DNA of 62,000 bases from Apostichopus japonicus (taxonomy: Eukaryota > Echinodermata > Holothuroidea > Aspidochirotida > Stichopodidae), in the NCBI RefSeq assembly GCF_037975245.1, contig NC_092581.1:11187303-11249302 (forward strand), given 5' to 3'. Both the position numbers and the translations under genes were made by a program. The notes below the pieces were generated by a model. It searched no databases. It was not told the DNA's origin and saw nothing but the letters and a program-made list of their open reading frames with translations. Of this stretch, positions 1 through 12,800 are shown piece after piece. The first letter of the stretch is position 1; each line of letters starts with the position of its first letter.

Positions 1-430
1 AGGTTGGGTTATATAGGCTGTACGAACCTTGAAAGAATCCCTACACTTAATTGTACGGTTAGGTTATAGTAGGCTATACGAGCATTGAACGAAACCCTAC
101 AATATTAATTGTACAGGCTGGACTAGTAGACTACACGAACCATGAACGAAACCCTACACTTAATTGTATAGGCTGTGCTAGTAGACTACACGAACCATGA
201 ACGAAACCCTACACTTAATTGTATAGGCTGGGCTAGTAGACTACACAAACCATGAACGAAACCCTACCCTTAACTGTACATATAGGCTGGGCTAGTAGAC
301 TATACGAACCATGAACGAAACCCTACACTTAATTGTATAGGCTGGGCTAGTAGACTACACAAACCATGAACGAAACCATACACTTAACTGTACATATAGG
401 CTAGGCTAGTAGACTATACGAACCATGAAC
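1..430. repeat. Tandem satellite-like array, about 58-62 bp units
   Basis: About seven diverged copies of a unit built around GGCTGGGCTAGTAGACTA, then CGAACCATGAACGAAACCC and TACACTTAATTGTATA follow one another head to tail. Units near 120-430 are more alike than those at the very start. Some carry a 4-bp insertion (GTACATATAGG instead of GTATAGG). The array runs off the left edge, so its full length is unknown. No coding potential is seen. Confidence 0.85.
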
Positions 431-3170
431 AAATCCATCAATTGCGTACCTGCAAATGTTGGCCATTCAATCATTTGAAGCTGTATATGACTTATGCAAC
501 CCGATAGCTGCCTATAAATGCCAGTTCCCTGATGAGAGTATATAATGCATGTATATAGCCTCGAGTTGATGCTGCGCACCACAAGAAGATAAACTTTGTC
601 AAAACAACCTCTTTTTTTATCACAGTAAAGTATACGACTCGATTACGCCACGCCGTTTTTATGTTATATCATAATAGATGCATTTTGCGTTATAAATGTT
701 TTCTGTCGAGTCATTAAACATATTCGACCAGCGGTAGAAATATGTACGTTTTCTCGACTATTTGGCAAGTGAACGACCGTTCTTATGTTAGCCTAAGGGA
801 TGAAGTATTAGGTGATTATGTCTTAAACATCAAATGCGATGTGTGTAACATGTATATATACATCTTTTATGATGAGTAATGTGCCGCTCGGGTAGCAGTG
901 TAACCGACGCCGTCGCCGCCCCTAGAGGATTTAATATGCTATCGCTAGATCTGTGTTTGCCTCAATGTTGTATTAGTAGAGACGAAGTTAGATTAAACAT
1001 CTTACAGAAGAGAATGGAAATATTGTGAATTAGTATATATTAAGCCTTAAGGACCTTATCATGATTAAATTGACGATGCAGTTTACCTGTTCAATTATAA
1101 AACGCCTTTGTTAAAGTTGAGATGGAGTTAAATTAATGACAAAGTAATAGCATAGGTAAACAAAAACAAAACACAAAAACACAAACACACAAACACAAAA
1201 ATTATATAAAAGCAAAACACTTAATACACGCAAAGCAAAGAAACAATACATAATATACGCTTTGATAACTTTTTAGTATATGCATGCATACATAATTAAA
1301 CACAATTTGCTTTCACCAAATTTAGGATGGGTTGTATAGTGGTTGGTTCGAGTTGTATAGGGGCATAGAAATGGATAAAGATATCGGGTTGTGTTAATAA
1401 CAATGTACCATTGTTATAAATAATCATCACCGTGCCTCGAACATATTAGCATGCTACAGACCTTGTTTATATACACTACTAAGTAATATATTGCACTATA
1501 GAACTGCACGGAATAAAAAAAAGTTAACATTGTCAGTATGGCGTATATAATGTTACCATGCAACCATTACGTACCTTAATGTGTTGATTTACACGCATCG
1601 TGGGTTTTATCGATTTAATTGGCTCCGGTATCCCACTTTGGTAGTTGATGGATGTAGCTGTTTCTCATCTGCTCTTACATATGTTTTTTCTTCATCCTTC
1701 TCGCTAAGGTTACTAGATATGCTATTCAACATCTGCCAGTTATCTTTTGCCTGTTTGTTTAATTGACAGAAGCCATGCAAAAACACGGCCTTCAGAAGTG
1801 GCAAAATTCGCGATGTAACGCGAGTATCGGCTTACTAGACACTTAGCTAATCAAAAATTGAAAGGAAGAAGCAAACAAATCCGAGAAAAAATGGTAGAAG
1901 CTTTCTGTTTGAAGTATAAGAGTTGGTCTGACTGACCAAAATCTATTCTTTAGTTGTTTGGACTGATGAGCCCTTCTCTAATTTAATTTAGTCTCGAAAG
2001 GGTGACCATAGCGATGACGTTACGTTGATTACATATAGGAAGAACATCTTTAAAGACAATACCATTTGTGCAGGATGAATATTAATTTTGCAAAAAAATG
2101 AAAATATTCCCTTTAGTTGTTTGTCCTTAAAAAAAGATCGAGGACTTATATTTGCCAATGTGGAGCGAAAAGGCAAACTGAGCAAATTGAGAACCTTTGA
2201 TTGAAGCTCTTTTGAATTAAACCACACAAAAGTAAACAACAATAGGAAACAAAAGAACCATTGTTTTACATGCCTTTACAATTCTCATACCGGATACTTA
2301 AAATAGCAATTTCAAAGTCACAAAATATCAACACATAATTTGTACTTAGCATACCCTGATTTGCATATGGGAATGGGGCGGAAACTGCTTTACCCTGAAC
2401 TGATCTTATTACATTTAAGCGGGGGGGGGGGGAGGCGGGGAGTGGTGGGTGGGGAGTATAAATGTCTTAAGTGAGTTTTGGGAAGTGTAACTGAAGAGAG
2501 GCAAATGGAATAATAATGAAAATACAACCAGAAAATGTACAACTTTTTCTTCATATATTATGCAATTTATTTTCTTCTTTTTTCGGCAGGTTTTAATTCC
2601 TTTTTACAATTTCCTATAGAAAACTTCCTTTCAAAATTAATATTGGATTTTAATTAATTGATCACCAGTATTATATAGAATTTTTTTGTGGCATGCAAGA
2701 CATATGAAAATAAAGGTTCGAGAAAATCATTTCTGCAGACAAAATGATTATATAACATATAATCATATGACATATAATCATATGATAATCATATGACAAA
2801 GCTAATATTTCACCTGAAGAGCAATTATTCTTTAAATCAGTGTGGATTATTTTACTGGTGCTAACGAAGTATAGAGTATTAAAATGCATATCTTTATTGC
2901 ATGCATATAGTTCCTATATCACAAACTGGACAATTTGACTGTATTATATCATCAAAGACCTTAAACATTAAACGACACTCAATTGACATTTGCGGTTTTA
3001 ATTTGCTTCTAAATTTAGCAATTAAAGATGGCTCCAATTATCTGGAGTGTGAAATGAAGCAGCAAAGCGAACATTTAAGTGATATTTTAATTCAAAATGT
3101 GTTTGCGGATAGAAACGAAAAGGTCTGTGTTGCCGTTTTAATTAAATCTAGAAGTCAAAAGTTTATTTTG

Positions 3171-3172
<2 letters not shown>
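431..3172. other. AT-rich DNA without a recognised gene
   Basis: Only short open frames without familiar motifs occur here. Visible structure is limited to a poly-G/GGGAGG-rich stretch near 2420-2455, short CATATAATCATATGA repeats near 2740-2800, and A-rich CAAACACAAA-type sequence near 1160-1210. The small frame at 2901-3173 runs into the (TA)n tract and shows no family resemblance. Confidence 0.6.
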
Positions 3173-3249
<77 letters not shown>

Positions 3250-3333
3250 AATATATATATTTATATATATATATTTATATATATATTTATATATATATAT
3301 ATTTATATTTATATATATATTTATATATACATA
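3173..3333. repeat. (TA)n microsatellite, left flank of the giant transposon
   Basis: Nearly pure TA dinucleotides with scattered TTTA interruptions. The CACTA-type element begins directly at its right edge (CACTCT at 3334). A very similar TA/TTTA tract resumes at 25557 just after the right end of the element, so the two tracts look like halves of one original microsatellite. Confidence 0.9.
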
Positions 3334-3608
3334 CACTCTAAAAACAACCGGTTCAAAAATGAACCGAAACGGCTCAAATTTGAACCGGACAAAGGATCAA
3401 ATGGGCACTGAACCGACTCTGTTCATTTTGAACCGGTTTACCGGTTCAAAATTTTGAACCATTTGCCGGTTCAAAACTTTGAACCGATAAATCGGTTCAA
3501 AATGAACAGTCTCAGTTCATTTTGAACCGATTTATCGGTTGAAAGTTTTGAGTGCACATTTGATCATTTGTTCGGTTCAAATTTGAGCCGTTTCGGTTCA
3601 TTTTTTAA
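3334..3608. repeat. Left subterminal repeat region, large palindrome
   Basis: Roughly a dozen copies of GGTTCAAA or its complement TTTGAACC occur within 275 bp. The stretch from about 3350 is mirrored as an inverted copy ending near 3602: CGGCTCAAATTTGAACCGG on the left matches CGGTTCAAATTTGAGCCG on the right. The whole could fold into one long hairpin. In known CACTA elements such motifs bind the element's own DNA-binding protein; that role is inferred here. Confidence 0.85.
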
Positions 3609-4019
3609 CAGGCTTTTCAATCCGAATGAACAGTGTACGGTTTAAACCATTGGTGGGACGACTATGTGGTTCAGATAACCAGATTACAGTTCAGAGTGAT
3701 GCATATATCAAGGCAAAAGCCGACATTGAAAATGCAAGCCAAATGACGTTCCAGTCTACATTGATCACTAAATCTCTTCTGATCACATTCAGGTAAGGCA
3801 TGCCTCCCAAATTTGCATGTTACTCTCAGAACCTAGAAGAGTATAGCCTTACACATTAGCAAATATAACATAGATTCAACCACAATTTACCAGGGGAAAC
3901 CATATAGATACATGTATAAAAAAAGGGGGTATATGAAGGCGCTTATCACTAGAAAGACTGAACAAGAAGTAATGTGTGTCATGGTTGTCCCATTATCTTA
4001 TTAACAAATGCATCACTAT

Positions 4020-4215
4020 CAGGGGATCGTGGTAACATAGCCTAGTGGTAATGACTCTAGTCCTGAGATCATAGGATTGCGAGTTCGAGTCCATCCAGGG
4101 GCGCTGTGTTGTTTCCTTGAGCAAGGCACTTTATCTCCCCGTTGCTCAGTTAAGTGCAGTACCCCATTAGGAGCAACTTCAGTACCCGTCAGGAGCGTTT
4201 AGAAAAAAAAATAGA
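4020..4215 (+). repeat. tRNA-derived SINE, plus strand
   Basis: Box A-like CATAGCCTAGTGGTAATGAC (near 4035) and box B-like GCGAGTTCGAGTCC (near 4079) are correctly spaced. They are followed by CCTTGAGCAAGGCACTTTAT, a block I recognise as common in SINE bodies of marine animals. The end is poorly defined. Confidence 0.6.
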
Positions 4216-5806
4216 AAACTATCAGAAAAACAAACAGGAGTTTTGAAAATTTCAGGTATGGCAGAGGGCAGCACTTATGACCTGGCAATGTACACAACCT
4301 TGCCCTCGATGGACAAAATTTGTTGACCCCTGGTGCAGGGTTCTCTGCCCAGGACAAATTGACTGCCGACAAGACTTATCCAAGTGGAGTGCCACCATCG
4401 GTTGGCCCGGAGGGCATCAGAAGATTTTGGGTTTCATATACTGCGTAGGTTGCAGGAAATGGCTCTTCCCTCGTCTAGTTGGCTGCATTCACACACCCTT
4501 GATATTGACAACTGGTTGCAGGGCATCAACGGCAAAACTGATTTTACCATGTGATAAACCACACAGGACTAACACATGGTCAAACTAAAATATCTCTACA
4601 GTCATGCCTAAAAAATAAGAAAACAGTTCAAGTAAAAGGGCAACTTCAGAACATTATGTTTAACTATTTATTTCTTATAGGATTACTTCATCTATAGCAA
4701 AATAGTGTGAAGTATGTAACTATGGTTTCAAAAGCAAAAGTTGTACTGGTTTTCAAAACTTGCACTTAACATGTAATTTTCATACTGAATAAATTTATTG
4801 AAGTTAACAGATGAATTTTGTTCAGTTACGTTAGAAGGGAGCCCTTGGCTATTCAACATTTGGTCTGTAGTGAAAAATGTTAGGCCCTAGCCTAGGCCCA
4901 CAAATGTTTTTGGGCGGTCGGCTTGATAACATTGGGCAGGCAGTGTACCAATTTTGAGGCTATTATTTACCAACCAAGAATGAATGGGGCAGAATTATCC
5001 CTCCAATTAATGTTTCTGAGACTAAGTGATTTTCTCATTTACATTTACGGGATGTGTCACTGCGATTGCACATGTCGTAGTTCTACAGTTTTACCCACAT
5101 ATGTAAGTGTATTTTTTAACAACATTCAACTTGCGCCGTGTTGACATGGAGGATTATTATCAAGAAAGTGAAAAAGATGCACTCCGAATAAGATATTGGA
5201 TATTTTCTTTTGGCATTAGAGAGTTTGTAGATAAATGTGTATTTGTAGTTTTAAAGCATTGACCAGAATTGGTGCAATTATACTTAACTCCCACCCCCAC
5301 ACCCCCCCATGGAATGTTGCCATGGTAACTCAACTGTGCAATATATTACAATAAATCTGAAGGAAAATCTGTGGTGATCAAGAACAAACCACAGCTACGA
5401 TGCCATGTCAAAATAACTAGATACTAAACTGTGCAATTAGACACTACAACTAAATAACTACAGCTTTAAAGTCATGAAAATCCAACCCTTCAAACACTTC
5501 ATACTGAAATTCTGATGATAGCATTTGCATCCATGAAATTTAAATCAAGCATTGTGCCTCCAAGGAACTATTAGGGTAGCAATGTGAGCATCATCTTTCA
5601 TTTAGTCCATATTAGACATGTTACAGAAATTACAGAAAAACACTGTCCACCAAAACAAGGTCTCCAAGATGTTCGAGGCACTGGTTGCGTTCATCAATTG
5701 TTTTGCAATAATTGATGTGCAGTAAGTATTTTAGTTTATGCCAATTCAAAATTTCTTAACAACAAATTCTACCCAGACTCCCTGTATATATACAACGGAA
5801 GGTTAA

Positions 5807-6732
5807 GGCCAAGTAGAAGAAAAAACATGTTTCCCGTCCGAATTTTCTAAGCTGAGGAGGAGATGGGGCGTCACTGCTTGAGACTGTGCAAGGTTATGTA
5901 TGGCTACGCATTTTAAATTTTGAACCATCACGCATTTCAATCTTACAAATTCATAATAAAATCAAAATGAGCACTATCTGATGATAGCTGCGGCTATGTA
6001 CTTCAAATCAAAATGTTCAGGGTCTATTAATAGGCTTAGCCTTGCCCCTAATCGCAAATCGCAAAAGGAGAGCCGTCGAGTTGATGCTGGCAGTTTTATC
6101 AGAAGAATACTGGTTTGTGACTGATGTATGAGGTACAATTACCGAACCACAGTTTCATGGACTAGCTGAGCCTTGTCTAGGGCCTGGCCAATTGTGATTT
6201 TGTGAACCAAACCAACCAAGCTTAAAAACAAGAAATTTGTTTATTTGTCATAAATTACTCGAATGCGAGTTATAAATTTTTAATACAGGGATATAGTTGA
6301 TGGGGTATTTGAATACTTTTTCTTTTACTAAATAGTGTGAATTTTAAAACTGGTTTTCACCAAATCGAGATTGCTTGTCATGACGATTTTTGTATGTAAT
6401 TGCCACATACCAGTTTTGTGATTTTTTTTTGTCGCATTCGATTGTGCATTTGGAATTTTCTGACCATTTCGAAAAAACGTTAAGAGCATTTTGTCGTTGA
6501 AAATCATGCAAATATGTGGTGTCACTGTCTATACTACGTTTTAATGGTTTTTTTTAAGGGATGACTTAAATCATTTCTGCAATTTTTATTTAATTTTGAT
6601 ATTTTTAGGCTTAAATATGCCTATTTTCCTGGTTTGACCCCAAGTTGTCATGAATAAAAAATAATAGAAAAAACGCGTCCCCAAAAATGGAAGCGGGCGG
6701 GGACGAGAAACATGTTTATTTTTTACTTGGCC
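5807..6732. mobile_element. Harbinger-type MITE (926 bp)
   Basis: The termini are inverted repeats of about 40 bp with mismatches: left GGCCAAGTAGAAGAAAAAAC and, read inward from the right, GGCCAAGTAAAAAATAAAC, each followed by ATGTTTC(C/T)CGTCC. TAA directly flanks both ends (5804-5806 and 6733-6735), matching the 3-bp TWA duplication of PIF/Harbinger elements. No transposase frame is inside, so it is non-autonomous. It lies 80 bp beyond the stop codon of the SAM gene and its right terminus supplies the nearest AATAAA for that gene. Confidence 0.75.
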
Positions 6733-6811
6733 TAACAACAACTAAATATGAACAATTAAATTGTAGAACCCAATGCAAGGTTCCTGATCGAAGCATTCAC
6801 TCCTATGTGCC

Positions 6812-9800
6812 CTATTTTGCCTTCAGATAGTTACAAAGCAGTGTGACTGCCGAGGCACTACGTCCTTTGCCTTTGCCATCTCCTATCCCATATATAAACT
6901 TCTGGACAAAATCCCACGTATTGGAGCATTGCCATGGGTAGTGGACGTCTAACAAATAAAAAAGCTTGAAACACACGTCCACTGCATGCAATAAGCTACT
7001 GCATGAGACTGTCTGTCCTTCAACCACTACAAACAACTGTTCCGGAGACTTTCTCTCCCCAAGGGCTAGGATGAACGGCTGCGTCTGTTTGTTCCCCTCC
7101 AAAAATGTGGGTATGTTGGTACCAATCTGGAAGACAATAGAACAAAATATATTAGTTTAGTTACTAAGGGTTCAGAAAGCCTGAAGGCTCATCGAGGAAC
7201 CTTGGCTGGTTTTGGGCGAGGATGATAACTCGCCTTCTCTTTTCGAAGAGTGCCCAGACGTCGAGGCAGGGGTGTAACCAATCCAATCCCATCCTGCTCT
7301 TGGGACCGCCATTTAACGTCCCCATCCGACGGACGACAGTGCACTCCAGGAGCTGACCACTTTCTCAGAACCCGGAGGAGCGGGAGCTGTCCAGCGTCAC
7401 TGCTTACAGCTGATGAGCGAGACTTATTTCAAGAGCCCCGTTCACCAACCCCAACCATTTCACAAGTCCACCAGACCTCGGCAGAACCAGGAATTCAAGT
7501 CGAAGACCTCGTCCATCACAACTGCAGTTGCAGCCACCTCTGGAAAATTTACCCAGAATTGACAGGCAGGAATCGAACCGGGGACCTCTCGCATGCAAAG
7601 CAGGCACTGTACCGCTAAGCCACACTCCCGCCACTGCATATTGATCGACACCTTCCAGTCTTTAGAAAGAGCGATATCCCTAATAAGTAGTGATTGCATC
7701 GGGTAGAATAATGGAACGAGGGTACCGGGTTACCCGTCAGGTAGGTTGCAGATGTTTCCTTCACCCACAACATTGCTTTAGGGGTGGGGTGGGGAAAAGC
7801 AATTGCCACTAAAATACGAGTTATATTAATGACAGATGCTGATGACATACTAATTGTGGATTTCTTCCCCACATTACTGGCATAGGCTGTTGCACATATC
7901 AATTATCCTGAAGGGCACTTTGTGGCAATCTTAGCCTTGAATGAAAAAAATGAATGAATAAAACCCATTTCAAACAATGTCTCCATTCACACTTTGAATG
8001 ACATTTGGACATTAAGCATTACCGATTCATTCAAGGTGTGGTCTGTCTGTTTCTATGCAATCTCCATGTCAAAATTGTACTGCAGAGTACATTCCATCAT
8101 CAAAAAACCTTATAGGTCCCAAGCCTTACACTGGCACTCACTCACAATGACCAGCTTCTCTGTCACAAACAGCAGTACCTATCGTACCATCATCATGTCA
8201 AGCACGCATCATACATTGCTATAGTACATAAAGCACAAGATGAAAATAAACTACTTTCCAAATACAGAAGAGCGATTCATGTCTCACCTCCTCAATTTGA
8301 ATGAAAGACTGAAGAGCTTCTTCTACTGTTGCTCTCTTGTCGGGCCCTTTTCTTCCAGCTGTCCGCTGACTTCCAGTAGGGAAGAGGAGGCCCAAAAGTT
8401 GAAGTGCAACGTTAGATTCCTCGTCATCTGTAATACAAGGAAACAATTATACAATTGCCATTGCATATGTTATGAAAATAAAACTTCAGAAAAAAATAAT
8501 GTTTGCAGTGCGAGTTCAAGGCCTACCAACAGGAAATAAACTCCAACCAAACCAACTGGACACTGTCAATTGTTGCAACATGGAGTTGCCGATATTGTGC
8601 GACATACCAACATTTCAGGTCTGTAAGTTTGTCCCTGCATAGTAATATTCATTCAGCTAGAAATAATCTGTTGTCAGTCGTTCACACAAAGGCTGCTAAT
8701 AAATATGAAGACTACAAAGAAACAAGAAGGCTAGCAATTTGAGAAATTAGGCTATTGGAGAGCATCTGATCGACAAAAAGTGCTGAGAATTGGTTCGAAA
8801 GTTATACACCAAATATACAAACCGCTCTCCATTAGCAAGTGATTACAATTTAGTGGTTCCATGGAACAAAGGAATGGGTGCATTGTACAGCTCTAGGAAT
8901 AATCTTAATAACATTACACAATTATAGGGGGTTGGGTGGGAAGGAATGTAACCACCACCAACAAGTTAGTTAGAACACATGCCCCTTAACGCTCTCAGGT
9001 TGTTTGATGAACACAACCTGATAGAAGAGCTCACCATACAAGTGTGGTAGAAATATATCACATGCTAAGAGGTCTCCTGCCAGGGAAAACGTTATAGTTG
9101 AGATAATGCTTTACTCACCCCCATCTGTCATCCCACGTAAGTTCAACAGGGGTCTCCACTTCAGTTGCCGGTCGGCATACTGTATGACTTTTGTACAGAA
9201 TCCCGGCCACTTCATATAGAGGGAATCGCACAGCTCCGGGAACAGAATCCTGAAATCCTGCTCTACCTGTAACAGATAGCACAACGGGAAAACATGTTGT
9301 AATTCTAAACAGATCACATACATTTTGCGCCAATATTTAACCCTTCGTGCCCCAGGGTGACATGAATTGTCACAGATCATTCATAGTTCACGTAGACCTT
9401 TTAACTGGCGTAGCTGTCTGATTCTTTGAACACCCCCGATGCGGTTTGGCATTTTATGCAGTTTATGGCATGCCAACTGGCAGACAACCAAGTGCACTTT
9501 ATAATGTCTGGCATGTCAGCAGTCCACCCTCAGAATTTTGGAAGCCAAGATTTAACCACTATATTAGCCGCTCAATGAAGTTTGATTGACTCTACGAACT
9601 AGCCAAACGCTGTGCAGAAGCCTACTAAGAGGCCTCCTCATAGTATGCGTATTCTTTGTCGGGCAAGTGAAGGGGCACAGAATTGTTTATTCGTGACAAC
9701 AAAATGGTCATAAAATAGGGCAACCAGGCTGAACAAAGTCACAAAGAAGTAAAAACCACCCAGTGTAATAAATTTATTTTCTCCGACTAGTTAATGTCTA

Positions 9801-12800
9801 ACTCGAGAAACTACTTGTAACATTTTGAAAAGTATGGGGATGTTGCAGTGAAAAAACATGGGAGTAGACCGCCAAGATAGTTTCATAGCTCATAGTTGAT
9901 GCAGGTAGGTAGATACCCTTGTGGTTGATCACCAAGAGTAGACCAGTGTTTATAGGCAAAAGTTTGGTGCAGTTAGGGGTCTTTCTGGCCAATGCTCCTA
10001 TGATTTACTGAAATTTGTCACACTTACCATTCCATCCGTATCGATGAGCCGTGGATATTCCTTCAATAGCTCACGCAGCGGCCTTTCTTTTTCAGTCCGT
10101 ATCTTGTTAGCACGGTACCGGCAAGTCTGCTTCATCATTTCAGTGACCTGTTGTGCAGGTGCATTGTGGTGCTTTAGCCAGTTAATCATAGCAGTCATGT
10201 CAGCATCCTCAGGCATATCTTAGGAAAGATAAAGAATAATTCCCATTAAACAGACTAGCGGCCTTCAAAGAAGCTCCAAATTGTGGTCCGGAATTGAAGG
10301 GTTCATGAATTAAAATGAAAGGTTTGGTTCTTAAGTTGAGCTCACTTTTAACTCGTCATGGTTTTATCTGCGCCATCTTTTTCCATCACTGGTTCGTCTT
10401 TCATACTCTGTACTTAATGCTGAGCACCATGAACGCTGGCAGTATGTTCCATTTTTAAAGTCTTCAGCAAGACTTGTTCTGGGTTTGAATTTCAGGCGAA
10501 AGCGGGTGCTCTACCATTTGAGCTAACCGCTTGATAAAATGAGGAGATGATATTCTCTAGCTTGCACCAACTGACAGCGGCCAGGAGGGGGGGGGGGGTG
10601 GGGGGTGTCGCAATTTGCTGAAGCAGAGATAAAATTTTACAGGGTACTGAACTAACTCAACTGAGCGACGATGAGACACACCGAAAAGCCCCAAGGAGGA
10701 CCCGAACCAGCTATCCTAAGATCCAGAGTTCAGATCCGTACTACACGGCCATCCGCTCTCCCCTGCCAGTCGGCAATGGGTGTCAGTACCCACTACCCAG
10801 CAGTGCACTCGTGTTTTTCTCCCGAGGTACTTGTGTGGGTATATCCATTTTCCCACGCACTTGGTAACTTTTTACTGTAAAATTACTATAAAAACCTATC
10901 CAGGTTGTTTTATATGGTGCATGTTCCAATACTGCATTGCACTTTTTCGGGCACATTCCTGACTGAAGGGATTCTCTTGTGACTTGGCTGAAAATCAATT
11001 CAGACTCACCTTCAGAGAGTGCTAGATCAACTGTACTGACTAGGTTCGGCTTTGGAATTTCCTTGAGTGAAGTCACAGCCTTCTCGCACAGGTTCCTCTT
11101 CCGGAGATTCCTTAATCTGTTCTCAAGGAGTCCAGATGCATCATGGCCACAGATTCCAGGGGTGTACCAAGCTAGCTGTATAAGTTAACATAAAATGATT
11201 ACTGCATATGATGAACATATTTTTGCAATCTGAAGATCGTTGGAAAATGGTATTGCAATTAACAAAACTTTGAAAATACTACTACATTTAGGCCACCATA
11301 TTGTAAGAACGGAATGCTTAATAATATTCATCATAAATAACTAGACATCAGCTGGCGGGTAAACCGCCAACGTGTATATGCCCACATCTGAGCAATCCGG
11401 GTGGGGTCACATGGGTGCGAAACTGGGTGCGACTGCCATGTCCCAAAACGCGCAAATAAGCAACAAACTAGTTTCGTAAAAAAATCCAAAAAAATAATAA
11501 TAATAATATCTCGCTAGCGCTTTATACCGACGAAGCCAGTCTCAAAGCGCTTCACAGATATTACCCTGGTCATAGTCAACTAGTCAACCCCACACTTCCG
11601 TGTACTTTTCGAGCTGTTCGATCCCGATACACCATACCGCACTAAAATGGCCGCCGGGTGGTGGTGATATGGTGCGAAACTGCAAGTGGGCCCCAAAACG
11701 ATCGCCATGTTCCGAAACGTGCAAATCAGCGACACACCTGTTTCGCAAAGAAATCAAAATGGCCACCAATTTGACCTCCGATGACCTAGCAATGACCACC
11801 CCATTTTTTGTACATAAAGCTTTTCCCGTACACCAAGCTTCGTTCAGATCGGACCAACTTGGAAAATTGGCGTGAATTATGCAAATTAACAGCCCAATTT
11901 GACCTTGAAATATTGCCATCTTTTTCAGCACGCAAAGTCCCCCCCCCCCCCCATATACCAAATTCACTCAAATCGGACAAACTTAAAAATTTGGCGCAAA
12001 TTATGCATATTAGCAGTGCCCGGTGCGCCACGACACCCACAATCGAACTCATCCGAGATTTTAGTAGAACAAACACATCTGCAAAGTTGCAAGTTAATCG
12101 GTCAATGTGCTTGAGCGTGAGAGCGCTAACATTTCCAATACTCGGCCGAACGATCATAGGCCGACGCTGTAGATTGAATTGAATGTCAGGAAATTCTTTT
12201 CTCAAAATGTGATTATATCCCTGGGACAAAGTCCGGGAATATTATGTTTTTGGCCTCACCGCCGTCGCCGTCGGAAACTTTAGGCGTTAGCACTCTCACG
12301 CTTCAGCGCATACCCCCATTGACTTCAATCCTGGTATACATGTTCACCATAATGAAAGCTCGGACAAGTTCGAAATTGGGCAGTGTCGGCCCCCAGGGAA
12401 CCGCTAATTTGCATAATTTATGCGAAGTTTGAAGTTTGTCCGATTTGAATGAAACTTGGTGGATGTGATCTACATTGGGTCCCGAATGAAGTTCATGTAG
12501 TTTGGAGGTCATCGAAGTTCATAGCAGCGACCATTTTGGATTTTGGCAAATTTTTTCAAGTTGGTAGGATTGGAAGGAAACTTGGTGGATGTCATCTCCA
12601 TTCTCCAATGGGTCCAAACAAACTTTCTTTTGAGAGGTTTGTACCTTTGTTAAGGTCATTGGTGGCTGATTGGAACTCCCTGGTCCCGGGGATATACTGT
12701 AGTGTTTGCGTAGCAAATGCATTTCTAGTTATATAATAATATTCATATACAACATTGGTTCTGTATATCACTTCAATACTAAGGCTTTACTGTGTCACAC

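Noticed and set aside
7563-7633. Possible functional tRNA-Ala gene on the minus strand
   Set aside because: The acceptor stem does not close properly and the sequence runs into a long SINE body.
9337-9690. Possible second piggyBac-type element starting TTAACCCTTCG
   Set aside because: No matching inverted terminus followed by TTAA was found downstream.
11584-12229. Overlapping open frames up to 147 codons on both strands
   Set aside because: They come from a repeat-rich inverted structure, have no known motif and lie in an intron of the SAM gene.
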